From Pseudoleptotrichia goodfellowii (GTDB taxonomy: Bacteria; Fusobacteriota; Fusobacteriia; Fusobacteriales; Leptotrichiaceae): a stretch of DNA of 64,000 nt. Position numbers and translations under genes: made by a program. Numbering within the stretch: position 1 is the first letter of the stretch; each line of letters begins with the position of its first letter. Below the pieces are notes generated by a model. It did not search any database. It saw only the letters and a list, made by a program, of their open reading frames with translations, and had not been told where the DNA came from. The stretch is from NCBI RefSeq assembly GCF_007990505.1, contig NZ_AP019822.1:1240001-1304000 (forward strand), written 5' to 3'. Positions 18,261-28,006 of this stretch are shown in pieces.

Positions 18261-18269
18261 TGCTATAAT
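18261..18269 (+). promoter_or_regulatory. Extended -10 promoter of the MFS gene
   Basis: TGCTATAAT 28 bp before the ATG, similar to the element before the MORN-protein gene. A TTGACA at 18226 is too far away (32 bases) to pair with it. Confidence 0.45.
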
Positions 18270-18296
18270 ATTGGAAAAATCGGGGAGCTGAAATTT

Positions 18297-19508
18297 ATGA
18301 CAAACAATAACAACTGGAAAAGTAAAATAACTTTATTTTTATTCAGCCAGACAGTATCTACATTAGGCTCGTCTGTAGTAAATTTTTCCATTTTATGGTA
18401 TATAACATTGAAATATTCATCGGGAACATTTATCACAATACTTGTTTTATGTACTTTTGTACCGCAAATATTAATTTCTCTTTTTGCAGGAGTTTGGGCT
18501 GACAAATACAACAAAAAATTTATAATAATGTTATCGGACTCTTTTATTGCTTTGGCAACATTTATTATTGTTCTATTTTTCCTTGCGGGAAATCATTCGC
18601 TGTATATAATGTACGCTGCGACAATCGTACGTTCCATAGGCAGCGGAATACAGACACCGGCAATATCGGCGGTAATTCCGGAAATCACTCCTGAAGATAA
18701 GCTGCTTAAAATAAACGGTATAAATAATACTCTTCAGTCTGTAGTTGCTTTACTTTCTCCTGCCATTGGAGGGGTAATTCTGGGCAGCTTGGGGATAATT
18801 TATTCTTTAATGTTTGATATAGTTACCGCTGTAATCGGTGTGGGAATATTAAGTTTTCTGAAAATTTCCGAAAATCAGAATAAAACCGAGATTCACGAAT
18901 CAGGATATTCTCAACTAAAATCGGGACTGAAATATGCCAAAAACAACATTGCTATAAACAGAATGTTAAGATTTTTCACTGTTATTTATATTTTAGTTAC
19001 TCCTATTGCTTTTTTATATCCACTTCTGATTAAGCGTGTATTCGGAGATGATATAGGAAAACTGACTCTGACCGAAGTTTTATGGTCTATAGGAATGATT
19101 TTAGGAGGACTTGCAGTTACTTTTACTAAAAATGTAAAAAACAAGATTAAACTTTTTTTGATTGTCTATTTTATTATCGGAATTGATTTTTATATTTTAG
19201 GATTAACAAGAGATTTTAATGTACTTCTGATTACTTTATTTTTAGGAGGAATTTTTGTAATAATAGGCGATACTGCCGAAATGACTTTTATTCAGGAAAA
19301 TACTGATCCCGAAATGATGGGGCGGGTACTTTCCATGATAAATCTTATAAGAGTATTTATTTTTCCTGTTTCGATTTTATTTTTCGGACCTTTTGCCGAT
19401 AAAATCAGACTGGATTACCTGATTGCAGGAACTTCTTTTTTAATATCGATATTTGCTTTAACAAAATTTTTTAATAAAGAGTTTATGAAAATGGGAAAAA
19501 GATCGTGA
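18297..19508 (+). CDS. MFS transporter (macrolide-efflux MefA-like)
   Basis: A 403-residue, twelve-segment major facilitator protein. GVWADKYNKKFIIMLSD is the conserved loop between helices 2 and 3, and the mid-protein sequence TPAISAVIPEITPEDKLLK resembles the MFS_3/MefA efflux group. Substrate unknown. GGGGAGC precedes the ATG, and an extended -10 TGCTATAAT lies at 18261-18269. The stop codon overlaps the start of the hairpin repeat at 19505. Confidence 0.85.
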   Translation: MTNNNNWKSKITLFLFSQTVSTLGSSVVNFSILWYITLKYSSGTFITILVLCTFVPQILISLFAGVWADKYNKKFIIMLSDSFIALATFIIVLFFLAGNHSLYIMYAATIVRSIGSGIQTPAISAVIPEITPEDKLLKINGINNTLQSVVALLSPAIGGVILGSLGIIYSLMFDIVTAVIGVGILSFLKISENQNKTEIHESGYSQLKSGLKYAKNNIAINRMLRFFTVIYILVTPIAFLYPLLIKRVFGDDIGKLTLTEVLWSIGMILGGLAVTFTKNVKNKIKLFLIVYFIIGIDFYILGLTRDFNVLLITLFLGGIFVIIGDTAEMTFIQENTDPEMMGRVLSMINLIRVFIFPVSILFFGPFADKIRLDYLIAGTSFLISIFALTKFFNKEFMKMGKRS

Positions 19509-19539
19509 GGACTTGCCGTCCTCACACTCCTGCTAACGA
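19505..19539. repeat. Short hairpin repeat, copy A
   Basis: Perfect stem GTGAGGAC/GTCCTCAC followed by ACTCCTGCTAAC. It starts within the stop codon of the MFS gene and resembles the unit at 14741-14780. A half-copy reading GTTAGCAGGAATATGA lies near 7712. Confidence 0.5.
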
Positions 19540-19542
19540 CCC

Positions 19543-19634
19543 CAAATTTTACATACTCAAAAATGCCCGTTCGCTATGAAAACAAAAAAGATGTTTTCAT
19601 TACGCTCACTAACACATTTTTCACATTGTAAAAT
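19543..19634. repeat. Long imperfect palindrome repeat, copy 1
   Basis: About 92 bp from CAAATTTTACATACTC to TCACATTGTAAAAT. It is nearly identical (four substitutions that I count in the first ~90 positions) to the reverse complement of 35410-35504. The two ends can pair with each other, and the centre pairs ATGAAAAC with GTTTTCAT. It fits a mobile palindromic (MITE- or REP-like) unit. Confidence 0.75.
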
Positions 19635-19723
19635 CTAAAGGTCGGTAACAGGATATTTTTGTATAAATTTCTGAAAAGCTTAATTCTTAAAATGTTAGAT
19701 AAGCTTATTTTCTTGAGAAAAAA

Positions 19724-19756
19724 CTACCTGTTCTTTATTAAATCTGATACAGGTAG
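19724..19756 (-). terminator. Terminator of the ProX/YbaK gene
   Basis: Stem CTACCTGT/ACAGGTAG; on the minus strand it is followed by AGTTTTTTCTC. Confidence 0.7.
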
Positions 19757-19776
19757 TAAAAATCTTAAATGCTGTT

Positions 19777-20268
19777 TTATTCAAATTTTACTTCTTCATA
19801 TTCAAATCCTATATTTTTAATAAACTTCAACATATCATCAATACCTATAAATATTGTTTTTGTATTATCGTTCGGATGAAAACTTATTCTTTTTTCTTTT
19901 AATATTTTAGTATCAAAATAAAGTTTAATATCTTTTTCCGGGTTATTCAGCAATCCAAAAATAGAAACAACTCCCGGCTGAAGTTTCATTTTTTTGTATA
20001 AACTGTCGGAGGAAGCAAATTTTAAACGCTTTGCTCCGACTATTTCTTTAAATTCATTCATATCCAGTTTATCATGATCGTCCATAATCAGCAAATAATA
20101 AGCTGTCTTTTTATCATTAGTCAGAAATAGAGATTTTGTGAGAACTCCTTCAATCCCTTCAACATATTTGTCGGCTTCTTCGGTTGTTGTTGCTGCTGGA
20201 TGTTCTACAGCTTCAAAAGAAATATTCAATTCATTCAGTTTTTCATAAACTTTTTCAAACTGTTCCAT
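19777..20268 (-). CDS. Prolyl-tRNA-editing-type protein (YbaK/ProX family)
   Basis: Members of this family hydrolyse misacylated tRNA (Ala- or Cys-tRNAPro) in trans. The protein matches the PrdX/ProX type: FEAVEHPAATTTEEADKYVE at the N-terminus, LTKSLFLTNDKK, and the C-terminal GIDDMLKFIKNIGF. I start it at the ATG at 20268 (163 aa) because AGGAG lies eight bases before it; the GTG three codons upstream overlaps this site. It lies 31 bp after pepD on the same strand and is the last gene before a terminator. Confidence 0.85.
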   Translation of the reverse strand: MEQFEKVYEKLNELNISFEAVEHPAATTTEEADKYVEGIEGVLTKSLFLTNDKKTAYYLLIMDDHDKLDMNEFKEIVGAKRLKFASSDSLYKKMKLQPGVVSIFGLLNNPEKDIKLYFDTKILKEKRISFHPNDNTKTIFIGIDDMLKFIKNIGFEYEEVKFE

Positions 20269-20299
20269 TTTTACCACTCCTTTTTCTGAATTTTCGGCT

Positions 20300-21736
20300 T
20301 TATTTCAACTCTTCCAGTAATTTAACAACATAGCTATATATTTTTTCTGTAGAAGCTATGTCCAGTTTTTCTTCAGGGGTGTGAACATCCTGCATATCAG
20401 GACCTAAACTTATAAAATCAATATCGGGATAATTATGATATATAGCTCCGCATTCAAGCCCTGCATGAATTACTTTCACTTCCATTTCTTCTCCCGTCAA
20501 TTCTTTCCATACCTCTACCGCTTTATCTCTTAAAGTCGATACAGGACGGTATCTCCATTCAGGATAATTAGCGGAAAATTCATAATCTGCTCCGTATTTT
20601 TGGGCTGTAGCCGCCATATTTTCTTTGATTTTTTCAAGCACTTCAGGCTCGGAACTTCTCATGGATATTGCTATTCTTATATTTTTTTCTTCGGTTGTAA
20701 CTATCGCAATATTGTCCGATGATTCCACTATATCTGGATATTCTTTCATCCATGTATTTACTCCCGTAGGAATATCTTCAATCAAATCAATATATTTTTT
20801 TAGAACTTCTTTTTCAAATACCTGACCGTTAAATGCCGTTTCTTCAAAAAACAGTTCTGTCTGAGGCTCTGATTTTACATAAGATTCTTTTATTTCGCTC
20901 AATATTTTTCCTAAAGTCTGTTTTATATCTTTCGACGAAGTAATAACCGCTTCTGCAACTCTCGGAATAGCGTTATCTTTACTTCCTCCCGATACAGAAA
21001 CTAAGTAAATATCTTCTTTTTCATTTAAAGATTTTAAAACTTTGTTCATGGCTTTGTTGGAATTTTCTCTGTCTTTATGAATTTCAGCTCCCGAATGTCC
21101 TCCTGCGAATCCCTGAAGTTTTACTTTGTAAGTAAACCCTTCTTTCAGTTCAGTTTTTTTCACAGGTAACAAAATGTCTATATTTTCTCCTCCTGCAGAC
21201 CCTACTGTCAATATCCCTGTTTCTTCAGAATCCAGATTTATAAACATTTTACCCTGTAATATTCCCGGTTTTAGAGCCATCGCTCCTCCAAGGTCTATTT
21301 CTTCGGAAGTTGTAATTAAAAATTCCAAAGGACCGTGTTTCAGGCTGTCATCTTCTACAATAGCAAGCATCATCGCCACAGCAATACCGTTATCTGCTCC
21401 CAGTGTAGTTTTATTTGCTCTCAGATAATTTCCGTCCACTATTAATTCTATAGGATCTTTAGTAAAGTCGTGATTACTGTCTTCAGTCTTTTCACAGACC
21501 ATATCCATATGTCCCTGTAAAATAATCTTTTCGGCATTTTCATAACCGGGACTTGCTTTTTTTCTTAAAACCACATTGTAAACTTCATCCTGATAGCATT
21601 CAAGATTATGTTCTTTTCCGAATTTTACAAGATAATCACTTATTTCCTTTTCTTTGTATGAATCTCTCGGTATTTTTGAAATTTCTTCAAAATAGTAAAA
21701 GACTCTTTCAGGTTTTATATTTTCCAATTTTCTCAT
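20300..21736 (-). CDS. pepD: Aminoacyl-histidine dipeptidase (PepD, M20 family)
   Basis: A 478-residue zinc dipeptidase that cleaves Xaa-His and other dipeptides in the cytoplasm. The metal-binding motifs are GHMDMV (near residue 81), LGADNGIAVAMML, and TSEEIDLGGA with the catalytic glutamate. HAGLECGAIYHNYP is near the C-terminus, with HTPEEKLDI providing the last ligand. GGAGGTATAT precedes the ATG. It follows the YfcC-type carrier by 21 bp, which suggests import and breakdown of peptides or amino acids as a unit. Confidence 0.95.
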   Translation of the reverse strand: MRKLENIKPERVFYYFEEISKIPRDSYKEKEISDYLVKFGKEHNLECYQDEVYNVVLRKKASPGYENAEKIILQGHMDMVCEKTEDSNHDFTKDPIELIVDGNYLRANKTTLGADNGIAVAMMLAIVEDDSLKHGPLEFLITTSEEIDLGGAMALKPGILQGKMFINLDSEETGILTVGSAGGENIDILLPVKKTELKEGFTYKVKLQGFAGGHSGAEIHKDRENSNKAMNKVLKSLNEKEDIYLVSVSGGSKDNAIPRVAEAVITSSKDIKQTLGKILSEIKESYVKSEPQTELFFEETAFNGQVFEKEVLKKYIDLIEDIPTGVNTWMKEYPDIVESSDNIAIVTTEEKNIRIAISMRSSEPEVLEKIKENMAATAQKYGADYEFSANYPEWRYRPVSTLRDKAVEVWKELTGEEMEVKVIHAGLECGAIYHNYPDIDFISLGPDMQDVHTPEEKLDIASTEKIYSYVVKLLEELK

Positions 21737-21757
21737 CTATATACCTCCTATATATTT

Positions 21758-23266
21758 TTAGAACATTGTATTAATTACAAGCATGACTGCAGAGAAAGCA
21801 GCTATAATTCCGAATAACGGTAAGACAAATTTCAGCCATTTATCAAAAGTAACTCCGACCATTTCAAGGAACACAAGAACCAATCCTGTAGGAGTGATAA
21901 AGGACATTAATCCTTGTCCCCAGCTATATGCATTGATTATAATTTCTCTTGATACTCCTGCATTATCGGCAAGGGGTGCCATAATAGGCATTGAAAGTAC
22001 CGCAAGTCCCGAAGATGATTGGATAAATATACCCAACACAGAGAATATACCGAACTGCATTAAAGCAAAGATTCCGCTATTCATACCTGCTACAAGATGA
22101 CTAAAAAAATCCAATAGTGTATCCGAAATATATCCGTTATCCATTATAACATTTATTGCACGTGCCAATCCCACTGCCATAGCTACACCTATAAGATCAC
22201 CGGCCCCCTGAATAAAGGCACTTACAGATTTCTTTTCAGGTAATCCGGAGACAACCATAATAACAATTGCAACTGTCAGAAACAATGCGGACATTTCTCC
22301 GAAATACCATCCTTCTATTGAAACTCCCCATATCATAACAGGAAAAGCCATTGCGAATATTAACAAAGATAATTTTTTTCTCAATGTAAACTCGGATTTT
22401 GAACCTTCTTCATAGTTACTTAAAAATCTTTCTCTAATTTCTTTTTCCTGATCATAAACAACAGATTTTGTTCTGTCTTTTTTTACTTTTTCTGTATATC
22501 TGTAAATATATATTATTGTTATCGCAGCTGCCAATATTAAAGCAATTATACGAAATACAAGACCTTCAGTAAAAGATATTCCCGCAGCATTGGAAGCTAT
22601 AATCATTGAGAAAGGATTTATCGTCGAAAACATACTTCCTATAATTGAGCCTAACGAAATAGCTGCAATACAAGTCATGGCATCAAAACCGCTCACAAGA
22701 AATATCGGCATCAGGATAGGATAAAATGCTATCGTTTCTTCTGCCATACCGAAAGTTGTTCCTCCCAATGTAATAAGAGTAAAAATCATAAATGCAAGAA
22801 TAAATTCTTTTCCTTTTGTTTTCTTTGAAAGAGCAGCTATTCCTGCATCAAAAGCTCCTATTTTATTGATAATTCCTATAATTCCTCCTAAAATTAAAAC
22901 AAAAATCATAATATCCACAGAATCTGTTATTCCGGCAATCGGTGCCTGAATAATCTCCATAAATCCTTGAGGCTGTTGAGGAATCCTTTTATAGCTTCCC
23001 GGAATAGACATCGGTTTTTTAATAATCTCTTTGGTAAATTTTTCTAAAGGAAGGTCAATATTCAATTCTTTTAAAACTTCCTGTGTAGCAGGTTTTGCAG
23101 TAGTTTCTCCCTGTTGGTCCGTTATTACAAATTCATTGGATCCTCTGTCGTAAACCAACTTTGAAAATCTTCCCGAGGGAATTAAATAAGTCAGCACTGC
23201 AGACAGTACCATTATAATAAATAATACTGTAAAAGCTGACGGAAATTCAAACTTTTTCTTTTTCAT
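21758..23266 (-). CDS. YfcC-family (AbgT/C4-dicarboxylate-carrier-like) membrane transporter
   Basis: About 502 residues with twelve or so membrane segments, starting MKKKKFEFPSAFTVLFIIMV. GGTTFGMAEETIAFYPILMP is the family hallmark, and the same motif occurs in the second copy inside the arginine cluster (55664-57061). Members are annotated as putative basic amino acid antiporters or dicarboxylate carriers. I start at the ATG at 23266 since AGGAG lies nine bases upstream and overlaps the TTG at 23275. Next to pepD, a peptide or amino acid substrate is plausible but not shown. Confidence 0.88.
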   Translation of the reverse strand: MKKKKFEFPSAFTVLFIIMVLSAVLTYLIPSGRFSKLVYDRGSNEFVITDQQGETTAKPATQEVLKELNIDLPLEKFTKEIIKKPMSIPGSYKRIPQQPQGFMEIIQAPIAGITDSVDIMIFVLILGGIIGIINKIGAFDAGIAALSKKTKGKEFILAFMIFTLITLGGTTFGMAEETIAFYPILMPIFLVSGFDAMTCIAAISLGSIIGSMFSTINPFSMIIASNAAGISFTEGLVFRIIALILAAAITIIYIYRYTEKVKKDRTKSVVYDQEKEIRERFLSNYEEGSKSEFTLRKKLSLLIFAMAFPVMIWGVSIEGWYFGEMSALFLTVAIVIMVVSGLPEKKSVSAFIQGAGDLIGVAMAVGLARAINVIMDNGYISDTLLDFFSHLVAGMNSGIFALMQFGIFSVLGIFIQSSSGLAVLSMPIMAPLADNAGVSREIIINAYSWGQGLMSFITPTGLVLVFLEMVGVTFDKWLKFVLPLFGIIAAFSAVMLVINTMF

Positions 23267-23290
23267 GTAAATCAACTCCTAATATGATAT

Positions 23291-25051
23291 TTATAATTTT
23301 GAATTATTATTAATTTGAATAAACTCAACTGCTTTATCTAAAACATCTCTTTGCAGCTTGTATGTTATCAATTTCATTGCTTCTTCATAATTACACCATT
23401 TAAACTCTTCAATTTCCTCTTTGTCTATTTTTACTTCTTCATTTTCAGCAGTTCCGAGGAAAAAAACTACTTTTTTTAATGTTGATTCATTAGGAACATA
23501 TTTTACAGTTTCTCTGAATCCGTTTATCAGTTTAACTGAAATTCCTGTTTCTTCTTTTACTTCCCTGATTGCTGTTTCTTCTTCATTTTCATTCATTTCC
23601 GTATGCCCTTTGGCAAATCCCCAGTTACCGTGATACATCTTAACAATAAGAAATTCTTCATTTTTCTCACGTATAATAACAGCTCCGCAGGATTTTTCAT
23701 GTTTCATCTTTTTTGAAATATTATATTTTCCGCTTAAATATTTCAATATTTCTTCTTTTTCATTTTTCACAGTTTCATCAAGGACCTGTTCATAAATATC
23801 GTTTTTGATTTCTCCTATATTTATCGGCTCAAATCCCAAGTTTATCAAATCCGCTCCTGTTATATCCAGCTCTCTCAAACTCGGTATATAACCTCTGCTT
23901 TTTATTTCCTCTATTCTTTTTTTGAGCTTTCCGACAGGATTTTCTTTTTTATATTCATTGCTATTTTTACACAGAAAATCGGCATTGAACAAATCGAACA
24001 GTCTGGCGAGATCCTTTTCACCAAGATTAATAATAAGTTTTTTTATTTCCCTATCGGAAATTTCCTGATATACAATCATATGATTTAATACTATTTTTTT
24101 TACTGAATGCAGAAAATCATTGGGAACTCTAAGTTCTTTCAGACAGTTTTCAGCTATTAACACACTTTCTTTTTCATGACCGTAATAATGAAATTTCCCT
24201 TTTGCATCAATAGACTTTGTACTTATTTTCCCTAAATCATGAAACAGTGCTGCAAATCTTGTAATCAAATCGGTAGGACATAAATCGGTAACTTTTATTA
24301 TATGCTCAAAAAGCAGATCTTTTTTATAAGAATTATTCTGATCAAAATCATAAGCGTAATCAAATTCAGGAATAATCATTTCCAAAACACCGCATTTTTT
24401 CATCATTCTTAACGCTCTCTTCATATACGGTCCTAATAAGATTTTGCTTAATTCGGTAAAAATTCTCTCTTTGGAAATTTTATTCAGAAACTTCTTTTTC
24501 ATATAGATTGCTTCGGAAGTCTTTTTATTGAGTTTAAATCCGAGCTGCGAAATAAATCTGAATGCTCTCATTATTCTGAGAGCGTCTTCTTCTATTCTTA
24601 TCTTCGGCTTACCGACAAATCTTATAATTCTGTTTTCAATATCCTTTTTCCCTCCGAACAAATCTGTCAATCCCTGAATTTCATTATAAGCCATTGCATT
24701 TACAGTGAAATCTCTTCTCGATAAATCTTCTTCTATAGTATCTATAAATCTTACGTTTTTCGGATGTCTACTGTTCAAAACTCCTGTTTCTTTCCTGAAT
24801 TTTGCAATTTCATAATGTTTTCCGTTTACTTTTATCATTAATATTCCGAAATGTGCACCTATTTCTTTGGGAGAAAAATCTTTGAATATTTCTTTCAATC
24901 TTTCATATTCAATATTCGTAGCAAAATCATAATCATAAGGCTCTTTTCCCGTAATTAAATCTCTTACCGCTCCTCCTACCAGAAATCCCGTTCCGTTATT
25001 ATTTAATTGTTCCAGTATAAATTTTACATTGCTGTTTAACTTAAACTGCAT
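23291..25051 (-). CDS. cca: CCA tRNA nucleotidyltransferase fused to a C-terminal Nudix hydrolase
   Basis: Residues 1-~445 form a class II CCA-adding enzyme that adds or repairs the tRNA 3' CCA. It has FLVGGAVRD, metal-binding D40 and D42 in YDYDF, RRDFTVNAMAYN, EEDALRIMRAFRF, and an HD domain with LFHDLGKIS. From residue 449 (MKHEKSCGAVIIR) to 586 there is a complete Nudix domain with the box GHTEMNENEEETAIREVKEE at about 482-501, continuing TGI. The frame is continuous, with no stop between the parts. The Nudix part resembles diadenosine-polyphosphate or (d)NTP hydrolases. It sits between rsmB and a transporter gene. The combination is not one I know as common. Confidence 0.9.
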   Translation of the reverse strand: MQFKLNSNVKFILEQLNNNGTGFLVGGAVRDLITGKEPYDYDFATNIEYERLKEIFKDFSPKEIGAHFGILMIKVNGKHYEIAKFRKETGVLNSRHPKNVRFIDTIEEDLSRRDFTVNAMAYNEIQGLTDLFGGKKDIENRIIRFVGKPKIRIEEDALRIMRAFRFISQLGFKLNKKTSEAIYMKKKFLNKISKERIFTELSKILLGPYMKRALRMMKKCGVLEMIIPEFDYAYDFDQNNSYKKDLLFEHIIKVTDLCPTDLITRFAALFHDLGKISTKSIDAKGKFHYYGHEKESVLIAENCLKELRVPNDFLHSVKKIVLNHMIVYQEISDREIKKLIINLGEKDLARLFDLFNADFLCKNSNEYKKENPVGKLKKRIEEIKSRGYIPSLRELDITGADLINLGFEPINIGEIKNDIYEQVLDETVKNEKEEILKYLSGKYNISKKMKHEKSCGAVIIREKNEEFLIVKMYHGNWGFAKGHTEMNENEEETAIREVKEETGISVKLINGFRETVKYVPNESTLKKVVFFLGTAENEEVKIDKEEIEEFKWCNYEEAMKLITYKLQRDVLDKAVEFIQINNNSKL

Positions 25052-25068
25052 TCCGATTTTTCCTTTCT

Positions 25069-26394
25069 CTATAGCTGTTTTTTCCTTAATTTTGCTATAT
25101 AAAATCCGTCATTATATATATTTTTATGAGTTATATATACTCCTCCCCATTGATCTTTCCTTATATCTACATTTTCAGGAATAACAACTTCTTCAATGAC
25201 TAAATCTCTATATTTTTCGATAAAATATTCCAGATTATTTGTATTTTCATTTATTGAAAATGTACATGTGCTGTAAAGTATAATTCCGTTTTCTTTCAGA
25301 GAATTATAAGCACTGTCAAATATCTTTTTCTGTAGTTTTTTCAGACTTTTTATCAGCTCTCCTGTCAAATCGTATATTTTTTCGGGCTTTTTCCTTAACA
25401 CGCCTAATCCGCTGCAAGGTACGTCCAATAATATTTTATCAAATTTTATGTTAAGACTTTCTATTTGTGTTGCATCATTCAAAACAACTTTAAGATTTGA
25501 AAAATTATATTTCTTTTTCATATTTTCTAAAATCTTTATTTTATGTTCATGAATATCCTCAGCTACAAGAAGTTCCGGCTCGAAATTCTGCAAAATCGCC
25601 AATGATTTCCCGCCCGGAGCGGCACAGGCATCAAGCACCGTATCTCCTTTTGCAACATTAAGATTTTTCACTGCCAGATAAGATGAAGCATCTTGAATTA
25701 TGATTTTTCCGCTTTTATATTCTTCTGTTTCAAATATATTTGAATTTGACAAATAGTATACTTCATCCACCGAAAATAATATTTCCGTTTTTACTTCCGA
25801 TAATATTTTTTCAAAATTATCTTTTGATAATTTTTTTGAATTATATCTCACCGATAAATAACTTCTTGATTTGTAAGATTTCATTATATCAATGTAATCT
25901 TCAGAATAATCCGCTTTCAGCTTGTTCACAAACCATTGAGGATAAGAATACAAAATAGCGTCTTTTCTGTCTTTGGGAATATTTTCAATAATCTCATCTC
26001 TGTTTCTCAAAACCGACTGTAATGTTGCATTTACAAATCCCGCTTGATGTTTATTCAATATTTTTGCAATTTCTACTGCTTCATATAATACTCCTGCCTT
26101 ATCAGTTTCTGTGAAAAACAGCTGAGCGACAGATATTCTTAAAAGTTGTTTTATTTTCCTTTTCTGTATATTTTTTACGGTTTTTTCAAGCAGATAATCT
26201 ATATAAATCAAGTTTCTTATTGTTATGTTTATAATGTTTGTTATAAACAACTTTTCCTTTTTTAAATAATTTTTTGTTTTAAAATAATGATTTAATTGAA
26301 TATTACTGTATTTACCGCTCATAATCTCATCAAGAAGATTTACAATATCTATTTTTATATTATTATTCATATTTTTTATTATTTCCATTCCCAT
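25069..26394 (-). CDS. rsmB: 16S rRNA (cytosine-967-C5)-methyltransferase RsmB
   Basis: RsmB methylates C967 of 16S rRNA using S-adenosylmethionine. The protein has an N-terminal NusB-like domain (~1-140), the SAM-binding sequence VLDACAAPGGKSL, the first catalytic cysteine in DVPCSGLGVLRKKPE and the second in LYSTCTF. It has 441 residues from the ATG at 26394, which overlaps the last codons of scrB; a second in-frame ATG at 26370 is an alternative start. Overlap with scrB suggests coupling. Confidence 0.93.
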   Translation of the reverse strand: MGMEIIKNMNNNIKIDIVNLLDEIMSGKYSNIQLNHYFKTKNYLKKEKLFITNIINITIRNLIYIDYLLEKTVKNIQKRKIKQLLRISVAQLFFTETDKAGVLYEAVEIAKILNKHQAGFVNATLQSVLRNRDEIIENIPKDRKDAILYSYPQWFVNKLKADYSEDYIDIMKSYKSRSYLSVRYNSKKLSKDNFEKILSEVKTEILFSVDEVYYLSNSNIFETEEYKSGKIIIQDASSYLAVKNLNVAKGDTVLDACAAPGGKSLAILQNFEPELLVAEDIHEHKIKILENMKKKYNFSNLKVVLNDATQIESLNIKFDKILLDVPCSGLGVLRKKPEKIYDLTGELIKSLKKLQKKIFDSAYNSLKENGIILYSTCTFSINENTNNLEYFIEKYRDLVIEEVVIPENVDIRKDQWGGVYITHKNIYNDGFYIAKLRKKQL

Positions 26395-27839
26395 TTTTCT
26401 ATTTTTATATTTATGTTATTTTCGGAGAAAACTGTTATTTTGTCAGCATCTTTTTCAGGGAAGATTCTTGAGGAAAACACTTCTTCTCCTCCGTTAATAA
26501 ACACTTCCACAGACGAATTGTCTACGAAAATATTTAATTCCAATGTTTTTATATCTCCCAGATAGACCTTTCTCAAACTCTTATCAGGCTGCTCGCCATG
26601 ACTTCTGTCCAAAATAAATTTTTTCTCTTTATAATCGAATTTTAAAATCGTTTTACTTTTTTCTCTTACTCTTAATTTCAATCCAAAATCCGAAGAAATT
26701 TCTGAAAATTCGGCTTTCAGTTCATAAGCAGTTCCTTTGCCTATTTCTTTTTCTCCTTTTACTAATCCTGAAAATTCCGATTTTTCTCCTCTTATTGCTT
26801 CCATTTCTTTAATCGGAACCTGATAAAGTTTCCCGTTTTTCAGTTTCAGCTCTCTCGGCAATGTCAGACAATGCAACCATTCATTTTTAACAGTAGGATA
26901 ATCTTCCTGTTCGGGAACTCCCATCCATCCGATCATCAGTCTTCTTCCTTTGTCATCTTCCATTGATTGAGGTGCATAGAAATCATGTCCCCTGTCAAGT
27001 TCTATAAAATCGTTTTCAATAATAAATTCAGGCTTTTTATAGTCCATTTTTCCTATAAAATACCCACTCTGAAACACATTATTGTATAAATCGCCGTGAG
27101 CCTCAAGCCCTTGAGGACAAGCTGCAAGGACATCTTTTATTTCAGATGTTTTTTCATCTTTTAACTGAAAATAGTCAGGACATTCCCACATATAGCCGAA
27201 TTCTCCCAATTTTCCTTTGTTTCCTCCTGCTATTTCTCCTAAAAATTTCCAGTCATGTATATTCTGTGAGCTGAAAAGAGCTGCTTTTCCTTTCAAATCT
27301 TCGCTCTGAATTCCTATAATCATATAATATGTTCCGTCTTTTTCCCACACTTTCGGATCTCTTATATGTCTTGTATAGCCTTCAGGCTGATTCGTTATTA
27401 CAGGCTCTATTCTCTCAAAATGTTCTCCGTCTTCGGATATTGCGATACACTGATACGAATCTCTATTTCCTTCTTCATCTTTCACATTCCCTGTATAAAA
27501 TAAATAAAGTTTATCATTTATTACAAGTCCGCTTCCCGAATAGACACCGTTTTTTGAATACACTGTTTCGGGCCTTAGAGCCGTCTTTTTTCTTTTCCAG
27601 TGCAACAGATCTTCACTGACACTGTGTCCCCAATATTTCGCAGTATGATCTGTTTTTAAAGGATTCCATTGATAAAACATATGATATTCGCCTTTAAATT
27701 GGGAAAAGCCGTTAGGATCATTTATAAGTCCTGCTATTCCTTGTATATGATACTTCTGTCTCCAATAATCACTATTTACTTTTTCTTTTTTCTCGGATAC
27801 CGATTTTTCTTCATTTTCTTTAACATGCTTAAAATCCAT
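26379..27839 (-). CDS. scrB: Sucrose-6-phosphate hydrolase / beta-fructosidase (GH32)
   Basis: A 486-residue cytoplasmic GH32 enzyme with no signal peptide. D41 in LINDPNG is the nucleophile, RDPKVW gives the transition-state aspartate, and MWECPDYF carries the acid/base glutamate. A C-terminal beta-sandwich domain follows (~350-486). It hydrolyses sucrose-6-phosphate or sucrose to glucose(-6-P) and fructose. No sucrose PTS gene is adjacent, so the uptake partner is elsewhere. Its end overlaps rsmB. Confidence 0.93.
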   Translation of the reverse strand: MDFKHVKENEEKSVSEKKEKVNSDYWRQKYHIQGIAGLINDPNGFSQFKGEYHMFYQWNPLKTDHTAKYWGHSVSEDLLHWKRKKTALRPETVYSKNGVYSGSGLVINDKLYLFYTGNVKDEEGNRDSYQCIAISEDGEHFERIEPVITNQPEGYTRHIRDPKVWEKDGTYYMIIGIQSEDLKGKAALFSSQNIHDWKFLGEIAGGNKGKLGEFGYMWECPDYFQLKDEKTSEIKDVLAACPQGLEAHGDLYNNVFQSGYFIGKMDYKKPEFIIENDFIELDRGHDFYAPQSMEDDKGRRLMIGWMGVPEQEDYPTVKNEWLHCLTLPRELKLKNGKLYQVPIKEMEAIRGEKSEFSGLVKGEKEIGKGTAYELKAEFSEISSDFGLKLRVREKSKTILKFDYKEKKFILDRSHGEQPDKSLRKVYLGDIKTLELNIFVDNSSVEVFINGGEEVFSSRIFPEKDADKITVFSENNINIKIEKWEWK

Positions 27840-28006
27840 ATACTCACCCCATAATAATTTTTTATTGTCTTACTATATAATATACCACATTTTGCGAGAA
27901 ATACCAGAAAAATTTAGAAAACATTTGAAATTTTTATTATAATATCCATAGACTATAAATAATAAATATGTTAAAATACTTAAAAAATATATAATTAGGA
28001 GTTTAT

